Assembly (NCBI GenBank): GCA_918026815.1 | Contig: CAKJVC010000171.1 | Coordinates: forward strand, 186,001 to 250,000 | Direction of reading: 5' to 3' | Length of the DNA stretch: 64,000 bases | Source: Chalara sp. BL73 | Lineage: Eukaryota > Ascomycota > Leotiomycetes > Helotiales | Shown: positions 1 to 10,468 of the stretch, piece after piece | Position numbering within the stretch: position 1 is the stretch's first letter | Layout: each line of letters starts with the position of its first letter | Position numbers and translations under genes: made by a program | Notes under the pieces: model-generated | What the model saw: the letters and a program-made list of their open reading frames with translations, nothing else | Told to the model about the DNA's origin: nothing | Databases searched by the model: none

Positions 1-664
1 CATCATCAAGCAGCCGTTCATAGAAGAATACGAGCCATGTCCTTTGGCCACTATTACTAAAAGGAGAGCGAGATCAAATTTCATATATGCACAATACCCA
101 AATTAAAAGCTCACTTTCACACTGTGGATAAGTGAAGGTTGATGAGGAGTTGCAAACCCTCAAGAACGTATCCAGATCATGCGAGCCGTCCACCGAATCG
201 CACTCAGGATCCTCTCAATATGCGCAACAGCCCTGGAGGTGGGGACTCTCTACAGTCTACACTTAGTCAATTAAACTATTACACTCACCTTACCAACAAG
301 GACGCTCATCGCAGTGGCAGCGGACACTTGGCGAAACAGACCTGGCTGCTGCTCTGCATCCTCCTCCTCAGCACATCCGCTATTTCAACCCGAGCAGGGC
401 TCTTACTCCGCGCATCGTACGCGCGATCGATCAGAGCAGCGAACCGCCTCACCATGCTAAATACAGTCTTCATGATCGCCCTGGAGCTGGCGGTTTTTAT
501 TACCTAGACTGTGATCGCGATTCCATATTGGATGGGTTGGGCAGGGAACAATCTCTGGGGATGGGCGTGCTCACCACTCGCGTTGTGTATATAACCTGAT
601 TTTGAGGGGATCTTAAATTTCAAGGGTTTATGCAAGAAGCGGGTTAGTTTCCTCTCTAAAATGC

Positions 665-696
665 TTCTGCAATTCTGCAATTCTGCAATTCTGCAA
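665..696. repeat. Tandem repeat, four copies of an 8-bp unit
   Basis: The unit ttctgcaa is repeated four times without a mismatch. It is a simple tandem repeat in non-coding sequence and I see no function for it. Confidence 0.85.
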
Positions 697-3600
697 TTGG
701 GAACGGTTCAGAGGAGGGCGACGTCTCACGCTAAGAGGCTAACCGGGGCGGTATTTCATGTGAAAGAGGAGACAATTTACCAGAGCTGCAGGAAAAGGCT
801 GGGGAAGAGTACAGATGAGGATTCAAGAGATGCAGAAGAGGCTTTGACGTTCTCCGCTCACGAATATACTTAATCTGCTAGGGCATGAGACAGTAGTCCA
901 ACATCCTTCTTTCACTTCCATGACATACAGATACATATTCTAGACGCTTTTTGGAAAATGGAGATGAAACGAACTTAATTTGCGAGCTTATTCTAGAGAT
1001 TAGTGTATATCCCAATGGCAGTTTCTAGTGGATCTGCTAAATTAGTTAGCTATATTGGACATGAGAATATCACCAATCTTGCCACTCTCGTAGGGAACGT
1101 TGTTTGTCTTCTAACTAGCTAACTATCAGTGGAAGACATTTTGACTTTGGGGAAAGTGATTTGGCGTTCGTATTCCATTTCAGGGTAAATTCTTGGTAGC
1201 TTCTCGCCTCTTTCAGGGGTTAATCTGGGAACGTGGGCTATGCCTCCGTCCTCCTCCAATTGGGACGGGAATTGGGCTCTATCTCGGTATATTTGAGCCA
1301 CAAGGCAGAGAGCATAGTTTCGGTGGGGGAGCATTGTGAGGGTGGGAAGTTGGTTTCTGTACATGTGATAAAGGATTGTACAGTTTATCTGGAATTCTAG
1401 ATACTAGTCTCAAATAGGATAGACCAAAAAGCTAGCAGGCTTTTTTGTGTGGGGCATCTTTTACCGACTCCTCCGCGAGTTCCGATAAAACCTCTCATTC
1501 CTCAACATTCCAAGTTCTCCTTTATTTGCTAAATCGTACTCATAATAGAGCCACAAAAGCTTTGCTCACTTTCCACACGATATGGACCTACTCTAGCGGG
1601 ACTGCAGTTGTCGAATTGGACTGAAAAGTTCGAAGGGCAAAATATCTATCGCAGAATAAATGCCCCATATACACTACAATAAATTACTATCATAGAATCA
1701 CGACCCGAAGAGGTCCAATTAGCAACTTTTGGTCCCGAAGCGAAGTCCAAATAGAAGCACGAGATCTATCCGAGACGCTGAATCACTCCGAATCCTGTTA
1801 CTGGCATGCAGATTCTATATTTCCAAGACGGGGGGGGTTTCCATTTTCTTGTTCTGGAGGCTACTAGTTAGAACAGAACGAGGTAATCGATCAATTTGCA
1901 TATGTATATATGCCCTCGGGCAATCAATCATATACTTAAATTTCAGTAAAGTAAAAATTTGGATAAAAGAGGCAGAGTATAAGATGAAGCATGTCTGGTA
2001 GGTTTGATGTCAGATCACGAATCAAGAGCGGCCGAGATGAAGCCGAAGCTACATGTTCCGAAAAAACGTGGTACATTCGTAATGTAGTCCAGCTATTATT
2101 TGCTGGCCACGAATAAGGCCACTCTCGATTATCTATGGCGTACTATCTTTCGGGGCTGATAATACCCATTATATAAGCTTTAAGGTTATTTAGGTTTCCA
2201 TTATATAAACTTTTTCCCTTGGAAGCTGGAAAGTATAAGTTCTACTGTACCTCGTATAGTAGAGGTTCAACCGCCCGCTCCACTTATTAACCGCCCAAAA
2301 CGGCTTTCCCGATTCTTAAGCGGTCGAGTAAGGCTGGTAGTTGACTTTTCAACCTTTCTATTCTACCTAGCCCCCATGATCCCCCTGACTCCAGAAAATA
2401 ACAGGACTGCATTAGCCGTTCTGACTTATCCAATGTGGCGCGTTTAGAGCCCCACTCATAAGCGCCAACGCGGTTGTGTCCACTCATACATGACTCCCTA
2501 GGAGAGACGTTTAAGTAAAGCTGCTCGGGCCATCAGCCGCCGACAGTATTGAACTGTCAACGCATGTAAAGTGTAAATCCATGCCGAATTGCGAGGTCGT
2601 GCAGAGACGACGTTGCGGCTGCATATAGTTCTTGTCCCATCCTTAAGTCAGTCTCCCTGCACTGTAATATTCACATTGCTTCTAAAGTCCCTTTCAAGCT
2701 TGGAGCTTATATGCCGTGATGTCGAATGGTGTCCAATTAAGAGTATGCCGTAGCAGCGCTAGGTCGGTTCCAACCAGCGAAAGCACCATGCAAAAAAAGA
2801 TCCCCTTTCCATACAAAAGCACAATTCATATTCCTACAGACTTCTTGGCAAACTGGCTGGTAATAGTTAGCCTGAGGATACGCTGCCCCTCTCTTTTGGG
2901 CCTGGAGACGAAAGTTAGATACGATCCAAGCTGGCGGTAGTTTCCTAATTCCGCCGTTTTGGAGAGGCGCCGCCCACGTTGTGTCATTAATGCACCCCAT
3001 TTTCGCAAGGACATTTCTGGGTGACACAGAAATGGGCAAATTCCGACTCTCCGTCAGATAGATTAGCACGGCTAAATCAGGCTAGCCTTGCGGGACGTAA
3101 GGTATGTTTTGCCAATGCCCAGTGATTCTAGAAGAAGCTTATTTCGACATCACTAATACACTACTGGACTAGCGCTGCGGCCCATGCTTGGATGTCTTAT
3201 CTCCTTACGGCTATACGAGCAAGCCTAAGATTTTTAGCTCCAGGCTCGCCAGGTACAGTATAGTAGCCACTACTGTAGCTTTTCGAATGTGCCAGACATA
3301 TGGTGGTGAAGACTTCCTATCCACGTCGCTGCCAGTGAGATTCCCGTCCCTGCTTACAGGGCTTAAGGCGGGAGGTGTGAGATACTACGATCTCTGTAAT
3401 TAGAGGCGAGCGATGATGAAGTCGTGCCTATCTTCATAGAGCCCACTCCGCTGGTAAAACGGATGTTTTCGTATAGCACTCGCCTGACACATGATCCATT
3501 CAGCATAGCTGCTTTAGTATCTGCTCTCTGTCAATTTTAGGGGTTAAGATAATTAGACAAACTATCATTCCGTTCTCCTTCTTTGTTTTCTGTCGTAACT

Positions 3601-4061
3601 ATTGTGGCAGACTATCACGAGAATCAGGATTTTGACACGTAGAATCGTGATCCTCCATAATTCTGACTATACGGAGCCCCTGTAGAGCGGTCGTCCCGAA
3701 AAGCTTAATCCGGCTCTAAAAAGTTTAGGACAAATCCACTGGCTATCTACAGAAGTATAGAGGTGGGAAACGAGAGAATCTGGCAGGTTCTTCCCATTTC
3801 TTTGTATTGGCTACTACCGGTACTGAGGCTGTACTAATTTCATTAACTAGTTTAGATGACCCCTTACAGAGTTGCTGGTTGAACTTAATTGAGAAAGATT
3901 TCAGCTCGTGACATACTAGTGGCATCTATATCGAAAGGCGTACACAGTAAACGTGGATATCCATGGATACTTTTACTCAGAGAGGTTTAACGAGTTAATT
4001 GTAAAGAAGTAACTTGAGTAAAATGGAATGGGAGATTCCGAGATGAGGTGTTCTGAAATTA

Positions 4062-4068
4062 TATTTAA
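4062..4068 (+). promoter_or_regulatory. Possible TATA element of the secreted-protein gene
   Basis: tatttaa lies about 115 bp before the ATG at 4183. A pyrimidine- and adenine-rich leader with ctcatcactc and caacatagacaca follows, as is usual in fungal 5' leaders. This is a sequence match only. Confidence 0.35.
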
Positions 4069-4182
4069 GCAGCCATATATCCTCCAAGTTCACTCATCAC
4101 TCTGGTCAACAAGATCTCAAAGCATCTCAACATAGACACATTTGGCAATACCCTCAAGTCCAAACGACCTTCTCTTATCACA

Positions 4183-4881
4183 ATGCATTCACTCTTCTTT
4201 ATTAAGGCTCTGACAGCTGTCTTTGCCATTCTTCCCACAGCCCTTGGTGTTCCAATCGAAGCTTCTGAATCTGCTTCATCAGGGTTCGAATTGAGCGTCG
4301 ACGATTTGGATTATCTTTTCAGGCTCATTCCCATCCCGGAAACAGGCTATCAGCCGAATATGACCGAGCTGGCTCAGCTCCCATCATACGAGAAATTTTC
4401 TGAAGCAACAGATGACACACCAGCGGAAGAAGCACTTACGCCGACTACTGCTTCTTCAAGGGCAGTCCGTGATCTCACCAAGCGAGCAGCAAGCTTTCAG
4501 GCTACCGCTACTGGTACCCACAACTGTCCTCAAGGCGGCCAGCTTTATCGTGTTCAGTCCTACGAGTACGATTATTCGGAGACCTTGCACAAAATCATTA
4601 GCAGCTACAACATCCAGAACGCCGAAAAAAGGAGGGTTAAGTCTGATACGAAGCTTTCAGTCTCACATAGCTTTACCCAATCTTATGGCGACATTGTTTG
4701 CTGTTACGTGGTGGGACACGACGTAAACTTTTCCTACTTCTATGGCTATCCAAGTCTAGGAGCGGGCCCGTCAATGTATGAGACTTGCGTCCATGTTGGT
4801 CAGTCAGGCTCTTGCACCACTACTTCTAACCGAGCTTGTACGGAGGTATCGGGCTCCCTTACATATAGGTATTCTCCCTAA
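4183..4881 (+). CDS. Small secreted cysteine-containing proprotein, function unknown
   Basis: This single-exon frame encodes 232 residues. The first ~22 residues form a typical signal peptide (hydrophobic core, cut predicted after TALG). Residues ~23-100 are acidic and low in structure, and end at a Lys-Arg pair in DLTKR, which is a Kex2-type processing site. The mature part would be about 130 residues with six cysteines (in HNCPQ, VCCYV, ETCVH, GSCTT and RACTE), an even number fitting three disulfides, and many aromatic residues. I do not recognise the family. The layout of signal peptide, acidic propeptide, KR site and Cys-containing mature domain is that of secreted fungal proproteins, including many effectors and antimicrobial-type proteins, but no role can be assigned. 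A TATA-like box and an A/C-rich leader precede the ATG. Confidence 0.8.
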   Translation: MHSLFFIKALTAVFAILPTALGVPIEASESASSGFELSVDDLDYLFRLIPIPETGYQPNMTELAQLPSYEKFSEATDDTPAEEALTPTTASSRAVRDLTKRAASFQATATGTHNCPQGGQLYRVQSYEYDYSETLHKIISSYNIQNAEKRRVKSDTKLSVSHSFTQSYGDIVCCYVVGHDVNFSYFYGYPSLGAGPSMYETCVHVGQSGSCTTTSNRACTEVSGSLTYRYSP

Positions 4882-6014
4882 GAAACAATCCATGTGGAGT
4901 AAGGCTAACAAGAGTGACCCCACTATAGGAGCACTTAGAGGCTAGATGACTCATACCAGAGGCTGGGGATTATATGCCGGGAAGCAGTTTCTTGGAAAAG
5001 GATTTGAAGAGCCGGGTGCAAGATGGTTATGTTTCTTTATTCTCTACCTATTCTGTGGACGCACGTTACATTCCTTTGGTAGAGTTTTTTAGAGTTAAGA
5101 CTTTTATATATGGTAAACAAGATGTCTATTTTCCTTTACTCCTGATTCTATTTAGAGGCAATGATAAAACATTTTATTATGACATAGGTGTAGGATTTTA
5201 TGCGTTTATCGGTGTTGCTGATTTTGCGGAAATGAGTTTACTAAATAAAAAAGCCAGTACTTCCAGAATTGGGGACCCTCTCTGAGATTTTGCCTTGAAA
5301 ATCGCCGACACTTTCGAACGGTGAAGGTCTAACAGGGCGAACTAGTGATAATATTTGCATTCGTGCGATTTTGGAGAGGCAATCAAATATGGGCCCTGTA
5401 CAACATTGCTGGGACACTCTCTCCTCTGGGGTTGAAAAGGATGATAGGTTAGATAGCAGTTGCATATAGTGGACTTCACTTGATTGCGCATGGGCCGTTT
5501 CGCGTTTGATAGGATAAGGTGATGTAATTAGATGTGATGATGACCTTTGAAAGAATACTCCGGACTAGCAGCAACCCTCCAAAACTTCCATTGTGCTGCA
5601 CTTGCTAAGACAAGGAGTGTGCTGAAGAATAAATACGGAAGGTCCAATTTCCTTGTAGTGAAGACAATAGAAAGATGTGTTGCGAGTGAATGCCGAGAAA
5701 TGGAACCCAGCCGCCGCCTAATTTCCAAAACAAATCTTGGAATAGAGACACCGATGTCACTTATTAGAGCCTGACTCAATAAACGCATCCTTAGGTATTC
5801 GGACTTTTGGATGTCTAGGACGAATCAAGGCCTTGTGGCTTTCACACCGGAAATAAAGCCACACCTAATCCTAGGGACAGATGAACACTGCTCTTGATGG
5901 ATGACGGCTCGGCACCAAGAAGCTGGTGTTATGTAGAAGGACGTTCCTTGTCGTCTCTGAATATATAAATATATAGTTGTATTACATGTGAGAGAATGGA
6001 AATAGATGTAACAC
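4882..6014. other. Non-coding spacer
   Basis: There are only short overlapping frames here. The plus-strand frame at 4974-5285 has no homology I recognise, lacks a clear ATG context and looks incidental. The 10 bp ending at 6014 (gatgtaacac) form the left flank of the inverted-repeat element that follows. Confidence 0.55.
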
Positions 6015-6446
6015 GGTGTTCTCAATAGTACTATCACGGTATATCGACCATTAAATCTTTGTACTATACACCACGTAATATAATATTGCGCCAGCTCGTA
6101 TACGTACGTTGATTAAAATTAGCAATTTTATGTTATGATATACTAGACCGTAGTATTACTATGTACTGCGCACGGCTATGAAACTTTTTTTGGCGCGTTT
6201 TACAAGCCTGTTTTTCAAGTTCGTACTTGTATAAATCCAACAATAATGTATAAATTTTTTGCAAAACTAGTTTTAGCGATATATCGTATTGTTAGTGTAT
6301 AGTATATTATTTTGTTAGTTACTATACTAATCATAAGTTTTTTATAGGAATCTTATACTAACGTCGTATCAAAAAGTCGATACTATACGTACTACAACAC
6401 CGTATGCCAAGACACCACAGTACTATTGAGAACACTGATGCAACAC
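6005..6446. mobile_element. Non-autonomous DNA transposon (MITE-like) with inverted termini and target duplication
   Basis: The element itself is 6015-6436 (422 bp). Its ends are inverted repeats: ggtgttctcaatagtact at 6015-6032 and the reverse complement of agtgttctcaatagtact at 6419-6436, identical over 17 bases. Immediately outside lie direct repeats gatgtaacac (6005-6014) and gatgcaacac (6437-6446), matching at nine of ten positions, as expected of an aged 9-10 bp target-site duplication. The interior is AT-rich and has no coding capacity. Short inverted ends plus a 9-10 bp duplication are the pattern of Mutator-like (MULE) elements, so a MULE-derived MITE is my inference. The right flank ends 5 bp from the stop codon of the neighbouring minus-strand hydrolase gene, so the element now supplies that gene's 3' untranslated region. 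Confidence 0.75.
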
Positions 6447-6451
6447 AAAGC

Positions 6452-8523
6452 CTATGAGATACTGGCAATTAAAATTCCAATACCCAAAAGTCCGCTGGTG
6501 ATATTCTTTACGCTGGCCGCACTGCTATAAGTAGTGCCATTCGTTAAGCCAGAAAGTGTGGTTCCCGTGAAGTTACTCAAACTTTGAAGCACCACACCGA
6601 ACGGACCTTTCTCCACTTTACACACCGTGCCCCGCTCGGGCAGCTCACCAGTCTGGAAGAACTTGCGGATTTTCTCGTTGGCGCAAGTGTTTTTGGCTGC
6701 TAATGACATATGCTTGTCAAATTTGAGTCAGAATAAATTCCTTTTCAGTGGCCCGAGACTGGGCTAGAAACCGAACTATAACTTACACCGACAGCTTCGA
6801 TGGTGAGAACCCGGGATCCTTCGAAGCGAGGGGACCATCTTTGGCTGTTCACCAGAGGCGTTGCGGGATCGACCGTGTTGCTTACAAAGAGTATAGGGTT
6901 CTTAGTGGAGCCCCCGAATGGCCCTTGTAAATGATGTTAGTAAGAGAGGTAACTTTAGAAGAGAAGAAGTATTTTACCAGCATACCGCCAGGTGGCGCGA
7001 ATTGGCCATCCTGTACAGGGAGCCTTGACGAAGTTGAAGAATTCTCCCAAGATAAAACTCTGACTCTCTAGCTCTACAAGATGAGATTCGAAATCCGTGG
7101 TATTTTGATTGAAAACGGATGGTCGTTCAGAACAGACCACTCCTATGGTCCACTCATCGAGCGGAGCGACTGTCCCCGGTACATCGGCCATTGGAACCCC
7201 AAGTGTGCTAGCAGCCGTGATACCCTCGATGGTGAGGTTTTTGATCGCAGATTCGAATCCGACGAGCTGCTGCGCCATTGCTGGGAAGTAGGTTATTGGG
7301 GTGTAGATATCCACTTTGAGCGTGAACTTGATCAGCGCAAGAGCTTGTGTAATCAGGGTGGCATTTGGCCAGTTTTGAGATATGGCGTGCGAAGCATTAA
7401 GCTGTGTGAAAATATTGTCAAATCGGGTGTGGATATCTTGAGCACTGCTGCCAATGTAAAATGGACAAGCAATTGGTCCTGCAAGATAGCAGTATTCGAA
7501 GAAGGATACTACTACTGCATCAGCCACAATTATGTCAGAGACATCGGCACCAGTGATGTAGTCTTTGGGATCTGCCACGCCTAACTGAGGTTCAGTATGG
7601 TTCTTAGATAGTATAATGAATGATAAACTTACCGTCAATAGCAAAACGGCCGACACGGTCGGGGTACATGGAGGCAAAAGTTTGTCCCAAGAAGGTTCCA
7701 TAGCTAAATCCCCAGTAGTTGAGCAACGATGAATCCATCACACTCTTGCCCCGTCCGGTTGCAGTAAATGCGTCCACAATACTCAGCATATCGGTAGCGA
7801 CTACAGGAGTCGACATATGTTGGCCGGCACCGTCAGGACCACCTATGGCTGCCTCGCATTGTTGGCCAAACGTCTTGTATGATGCAAGTGTTTCATCCCA
7901 GAAAGCTGCAGGAAGCGCGGGCCCAGAAATACCATAGGCTCGACGGCGGAGCGGTGATGTGCTAGAAGCTGAGCAATTTGCAAGCGGTATGCTTCGACCC
8001 ATTCCGCGAGGGTCAAAAGACACGATGTCGAAGTTCGTACCGATGACGGGTTGTAGGTCTGAATACCCTTCCCTTAGGATAAAATCGACGCCAGATTCCC
8101 CTGGCCCGCCCGGATTGACGAGGATCATGCCTTGATATGCGCCACTAGAGGAATTTATCTGCGCTGAAATCTTAATCAGAGGTATAGCGGCACGAGTTCC
8201 ATTTGGTTTGGAGTAGTCCAAAGCAACCTACCAATAGTTAGTCTCAGGGTTCCGCGAAGGGCAACGAGAAGTTATTTCTCACATCTAACATAGCGCAAGA
8301 GTACGTTGACAAGCAAGGATACCAGACGAGATTCCTGGAAGGTGTAATCTAAGATATCATCAGTCGTGGCCTGGCTATGGACATAGTACGTCGGTCATAC
8401 CTGTTCGAAACTCCATTGCTGAGTAACATTTTCTGTGGAGGATGCAGAGACTGCAGTATTGAAGATTATAAATGATAGAACTACTGTATTTTTGAAAAGA
8501 TGTAATGCTTGAAAGACATGCAT
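6452..8523 (-). CDS. Secreted alpha/beta hydrolase, peptidase family S33 with TAP-like C-terminal domain
   Basis: I read six exons: 8523-8401, 8348-8283, 8227-7633, 7580-6978, 6923-6787 and 6712-6452. All introns are GT-AG, and the total of 1785 bp gives 594 residues. A signal peptide (residues 1-27) is followed by ITPS and the CAML-DVALDYSKP entry motif. The oxyanion loop is NPGGPGESG. The nucleophile is Ser238 in GFSYG, the acid is Asp481 in NTVDPATPL, and the base is His509 in VGHMS, so the catalytic triad is complete. The C-terminal third is the TAP-like domain seen in Streptomyces tripeptidyl aminopeptidase and its fungal relatives, which release peptides from N-termini or hydrolyse related substrates. 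The tail is rich in Ser/Gly/Thr and ends with a hydrophobic stretch (LLGIGILIASIS), suggesting a GPI-anchor signal. The exact substrate is unknown. Confidence 0.88.
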
Positions 8524-9274
8524 CTTTTAAAGTTGCAACGGGAAAGAGTTATGGAAAATGAGCGAGATACAATTACTGAAAATAATTTGAAGTGATGAGT
8601 AGATTGAAATTGACCATGATTTGAGCATGAACGCATAACATATATAAAAGCAAGACCAGCCTCTCATCTTTCACCTATGGCACAGCATAGCACAGCCCAA
8701 AGATCTGAAGATCATTTGGTATACCTTTCATTTCGGGCCGCCTGAATAAAGTAGACGCTGATGACTAATTGGCGAACTAGCCAATGAGAGATGCTTAAAG
8801 GGAGGCTTACATTCAGGGTTGGCATAGTTAGATTATTAAAACGTAAGCGAAGGATCGGCCGAGTAATTGAAGGCATTACAGGCAACAGCATGAGCTGAAA
8901 ATCTGACCTCTTTAGAACTCTGTGGTAAATTCTAAGTGGGTCGATTTCATGACGATTCTCAACTTGCAATAAAGTATGACCCAATGGGGGAGGATGTTGA
9001 TAGGTTCGGATATTTGTAAGTTCTGAAACTTACTTATAGATTGTTCCTATGGCCAGAATATATCGTATTCGCCATTGCACCAGCAAAGATCGGGCGCTAC
9101 CAGGTCTATTTTCTGATGCTGCGGCCCCGTCTGGCATGTGCTGAACGATTCGAAGAGGAAGAGGCAAGGAGATAGAAGGCGTGAAATAGTAGCAAATCAT
9201 CGTTGCACATCATTCATACTTCATATGCCCATGATCCCCAAACGCCAGTCCGAACATAGTCAACTACCAATTCT
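8524..9274. other. Intergenic region upstream of the S33 gene
   Basis: No gene is supported. A perfect plus-strand TATA-like sequence (tatataaaag, about 8641-8650) is followed by a 22-codon frame from the ATG at 8677 that runs into a stop, so I do not call a gene. On the minus strand this is the presumed promoter of the S33 hydrolase. Confidence 0.5.
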
Positions 9275-9709
9275 TCACAACTTCTCTCCCTGAATAGTAG
9301 CCACGATCTTCCTCTGATGCTTAGCAGCCCTAAACTCTAGGTACCAAATTCCTTGCCACGTCCCAGTTGCCAATTTTCCATCCCTAATCGGGATGGTCAC
9401 GCTTGCACCAACCAACGCGCTCTTGATATGCGCCGGCATATCATCCAACCCCTCGGCGCTATGCCTATACAATTCGCCCTTCCGGTCCTCCGGCGCGATC
9501 CGGTCTAGCGCATCGCTCATATCCGCCCTTACATCCTCGTCCCAGTTCTCATTCAAGCTCAACGCGCAGCTCGTATGCTGAATGAACAGATTGAGCAAAC
9601 CGATTTTGTAGTTCTTTATTTCGGGGAGCGAGGAGACAATGGTATCGGTGATGAGATAGGAGCCGCGCGATTTGGCAGGGAGCGTGAGGGTCTTTTGGGA
9701 CCAGGACAT
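9275..9709 (-). CDS. YjbQ/UPF0047 family protein
   Basis: This single-exon gene encodes 144 residues, the usual length for the family. Features seen are the N-terminal beta strand (SWSQKTLTLPAKSRGSYLIT), the FIQHTSCALSLNEN core with conserved His and Asn, the acidic DEDVRADM segment, HSAEGLDDMPAHIKSAL with a metal-binding-type His, and the terminal GTWQGIWYLEFR motif. The family (Pfam UPF0047, bacterial YjbQ) is widespread in all domains of life. Some members complement thiamine-phosphate synthase defects in E. coli, but the physiological role in fungi is not settled. The ATG start gives an N-terminus that aligns with the family, so it is well supported. Confidence 0.93.
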   Translation of the reverse strand: MSWSQKTLTLPAKSRGSYLITDTIVSSLPEIKNYKIGLLNLFIQHTSCALSLNENWDEDVRADMSDALDRIAPEDRKGELYRHSAEGLDDMPAHIKSALVGASVTIPIRDGKLATGTWQGIWYLEFRAAKHQRKIVATIQGEKL

Positions 9710-10468
9710 TGTGCCTATTGGTTGGTGCGTACTTGGAGGGGAGTTTGGTTTAGTGGAAGGCAGATAGGTGGATGGAGTTAGGAGAGTGAGGGGAAGGGAC
9801 CAGCTATGTTTTCGTTAGTTGACTATAGTGCAATTGGGATTGAGCATACAGTAGATGGAAAAAGCTAGGAAAGAGAGCGAAGAGGATGAGAACTAGTAGC
9901 AGAATGGTAGTAGTAAGAGAGCTCGTTGATGTTTGTGGCGGCATTTACTTTGAGAAATCTGAGATTGGGTGATGGATGAACGTCATCGGTGGGGGGGGGG
10001 GCTTGGCGTTTTTATATCAACGACAAGTCTTCTTTGTGCACAGACACTGTATCTGCCCCGAAAAAAACATGTTTAGATTCAAAGGTTATGTTCTCCCTTA
10101 TCAACTCCGTAGAGAAGAATACCATAAAGTATAGTATCTCTATCCTTAAGTTACCTACCACATTCAGAATATAATCTCTGACAGTTGTCCAACACCTTAA
10201 TTATTCTTGATATCACCAATTCGATTGGGGTGCAGATTATATTAGAGTGAAATGCTGTATGCTTGCAGAGAGCTAATCTATATCAATGAAAATTGCTATC
10301 AGACGCTAAAGAAAATATATCGCGGAGCATAAAATCGCTAACTGCCTGTAGTGTAAATGCAATGGAAAACAAAAGTCATTGAAAGGAAAACCAGGCGCTC
10401 CTGAAATATAGACAATGATGATCTGACCCGTAGAAATAAGTGTGATCCAAATTAGGCAGGCCCAAGGC
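9710..10468. other. Intergenic region with a poly-G tract
   Basis: No gene is seen. A run of ten or more G residues lies near 9991-10001. The right half is the AT-rich 3' side of the Asn/Gly-rich gene. A splice donor-like sequence (gtaagc) overlaps that gene's stop, so a short extra 3' exon within 10310-10400 is possible but not required. Confidence 0.5.

Larger units (their letters stand above)
1..4182. other. Gene-poor stretch at the left edge
   Basis: I find no convincing gene here. Open frames are short, overlap each other on both strands and have no recognisable motifs. Around 170-507 a plus-strand frame has hydrophobic segments (LLLCILLLSTSAIS and a C-terminal FMIALELAVFIT) that resemble a decayed membrane-protein gene, but there is no start or splice structure I can defend. 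An 11-bp near-repeat (ccattatataa) occurs at 2166-2176 and 2198-2208. The region is AT-rich with many stop codons in all frames, as expected of old non-coding or decayed DNA. Confidence 0.6.

Noticed and set aside
4974..5285. 103-codon plus-strand frame downstream of the secreted protein
   Set aside because: No homology recognised and no promoter or splice context; probably chance in AT-rich DNA.
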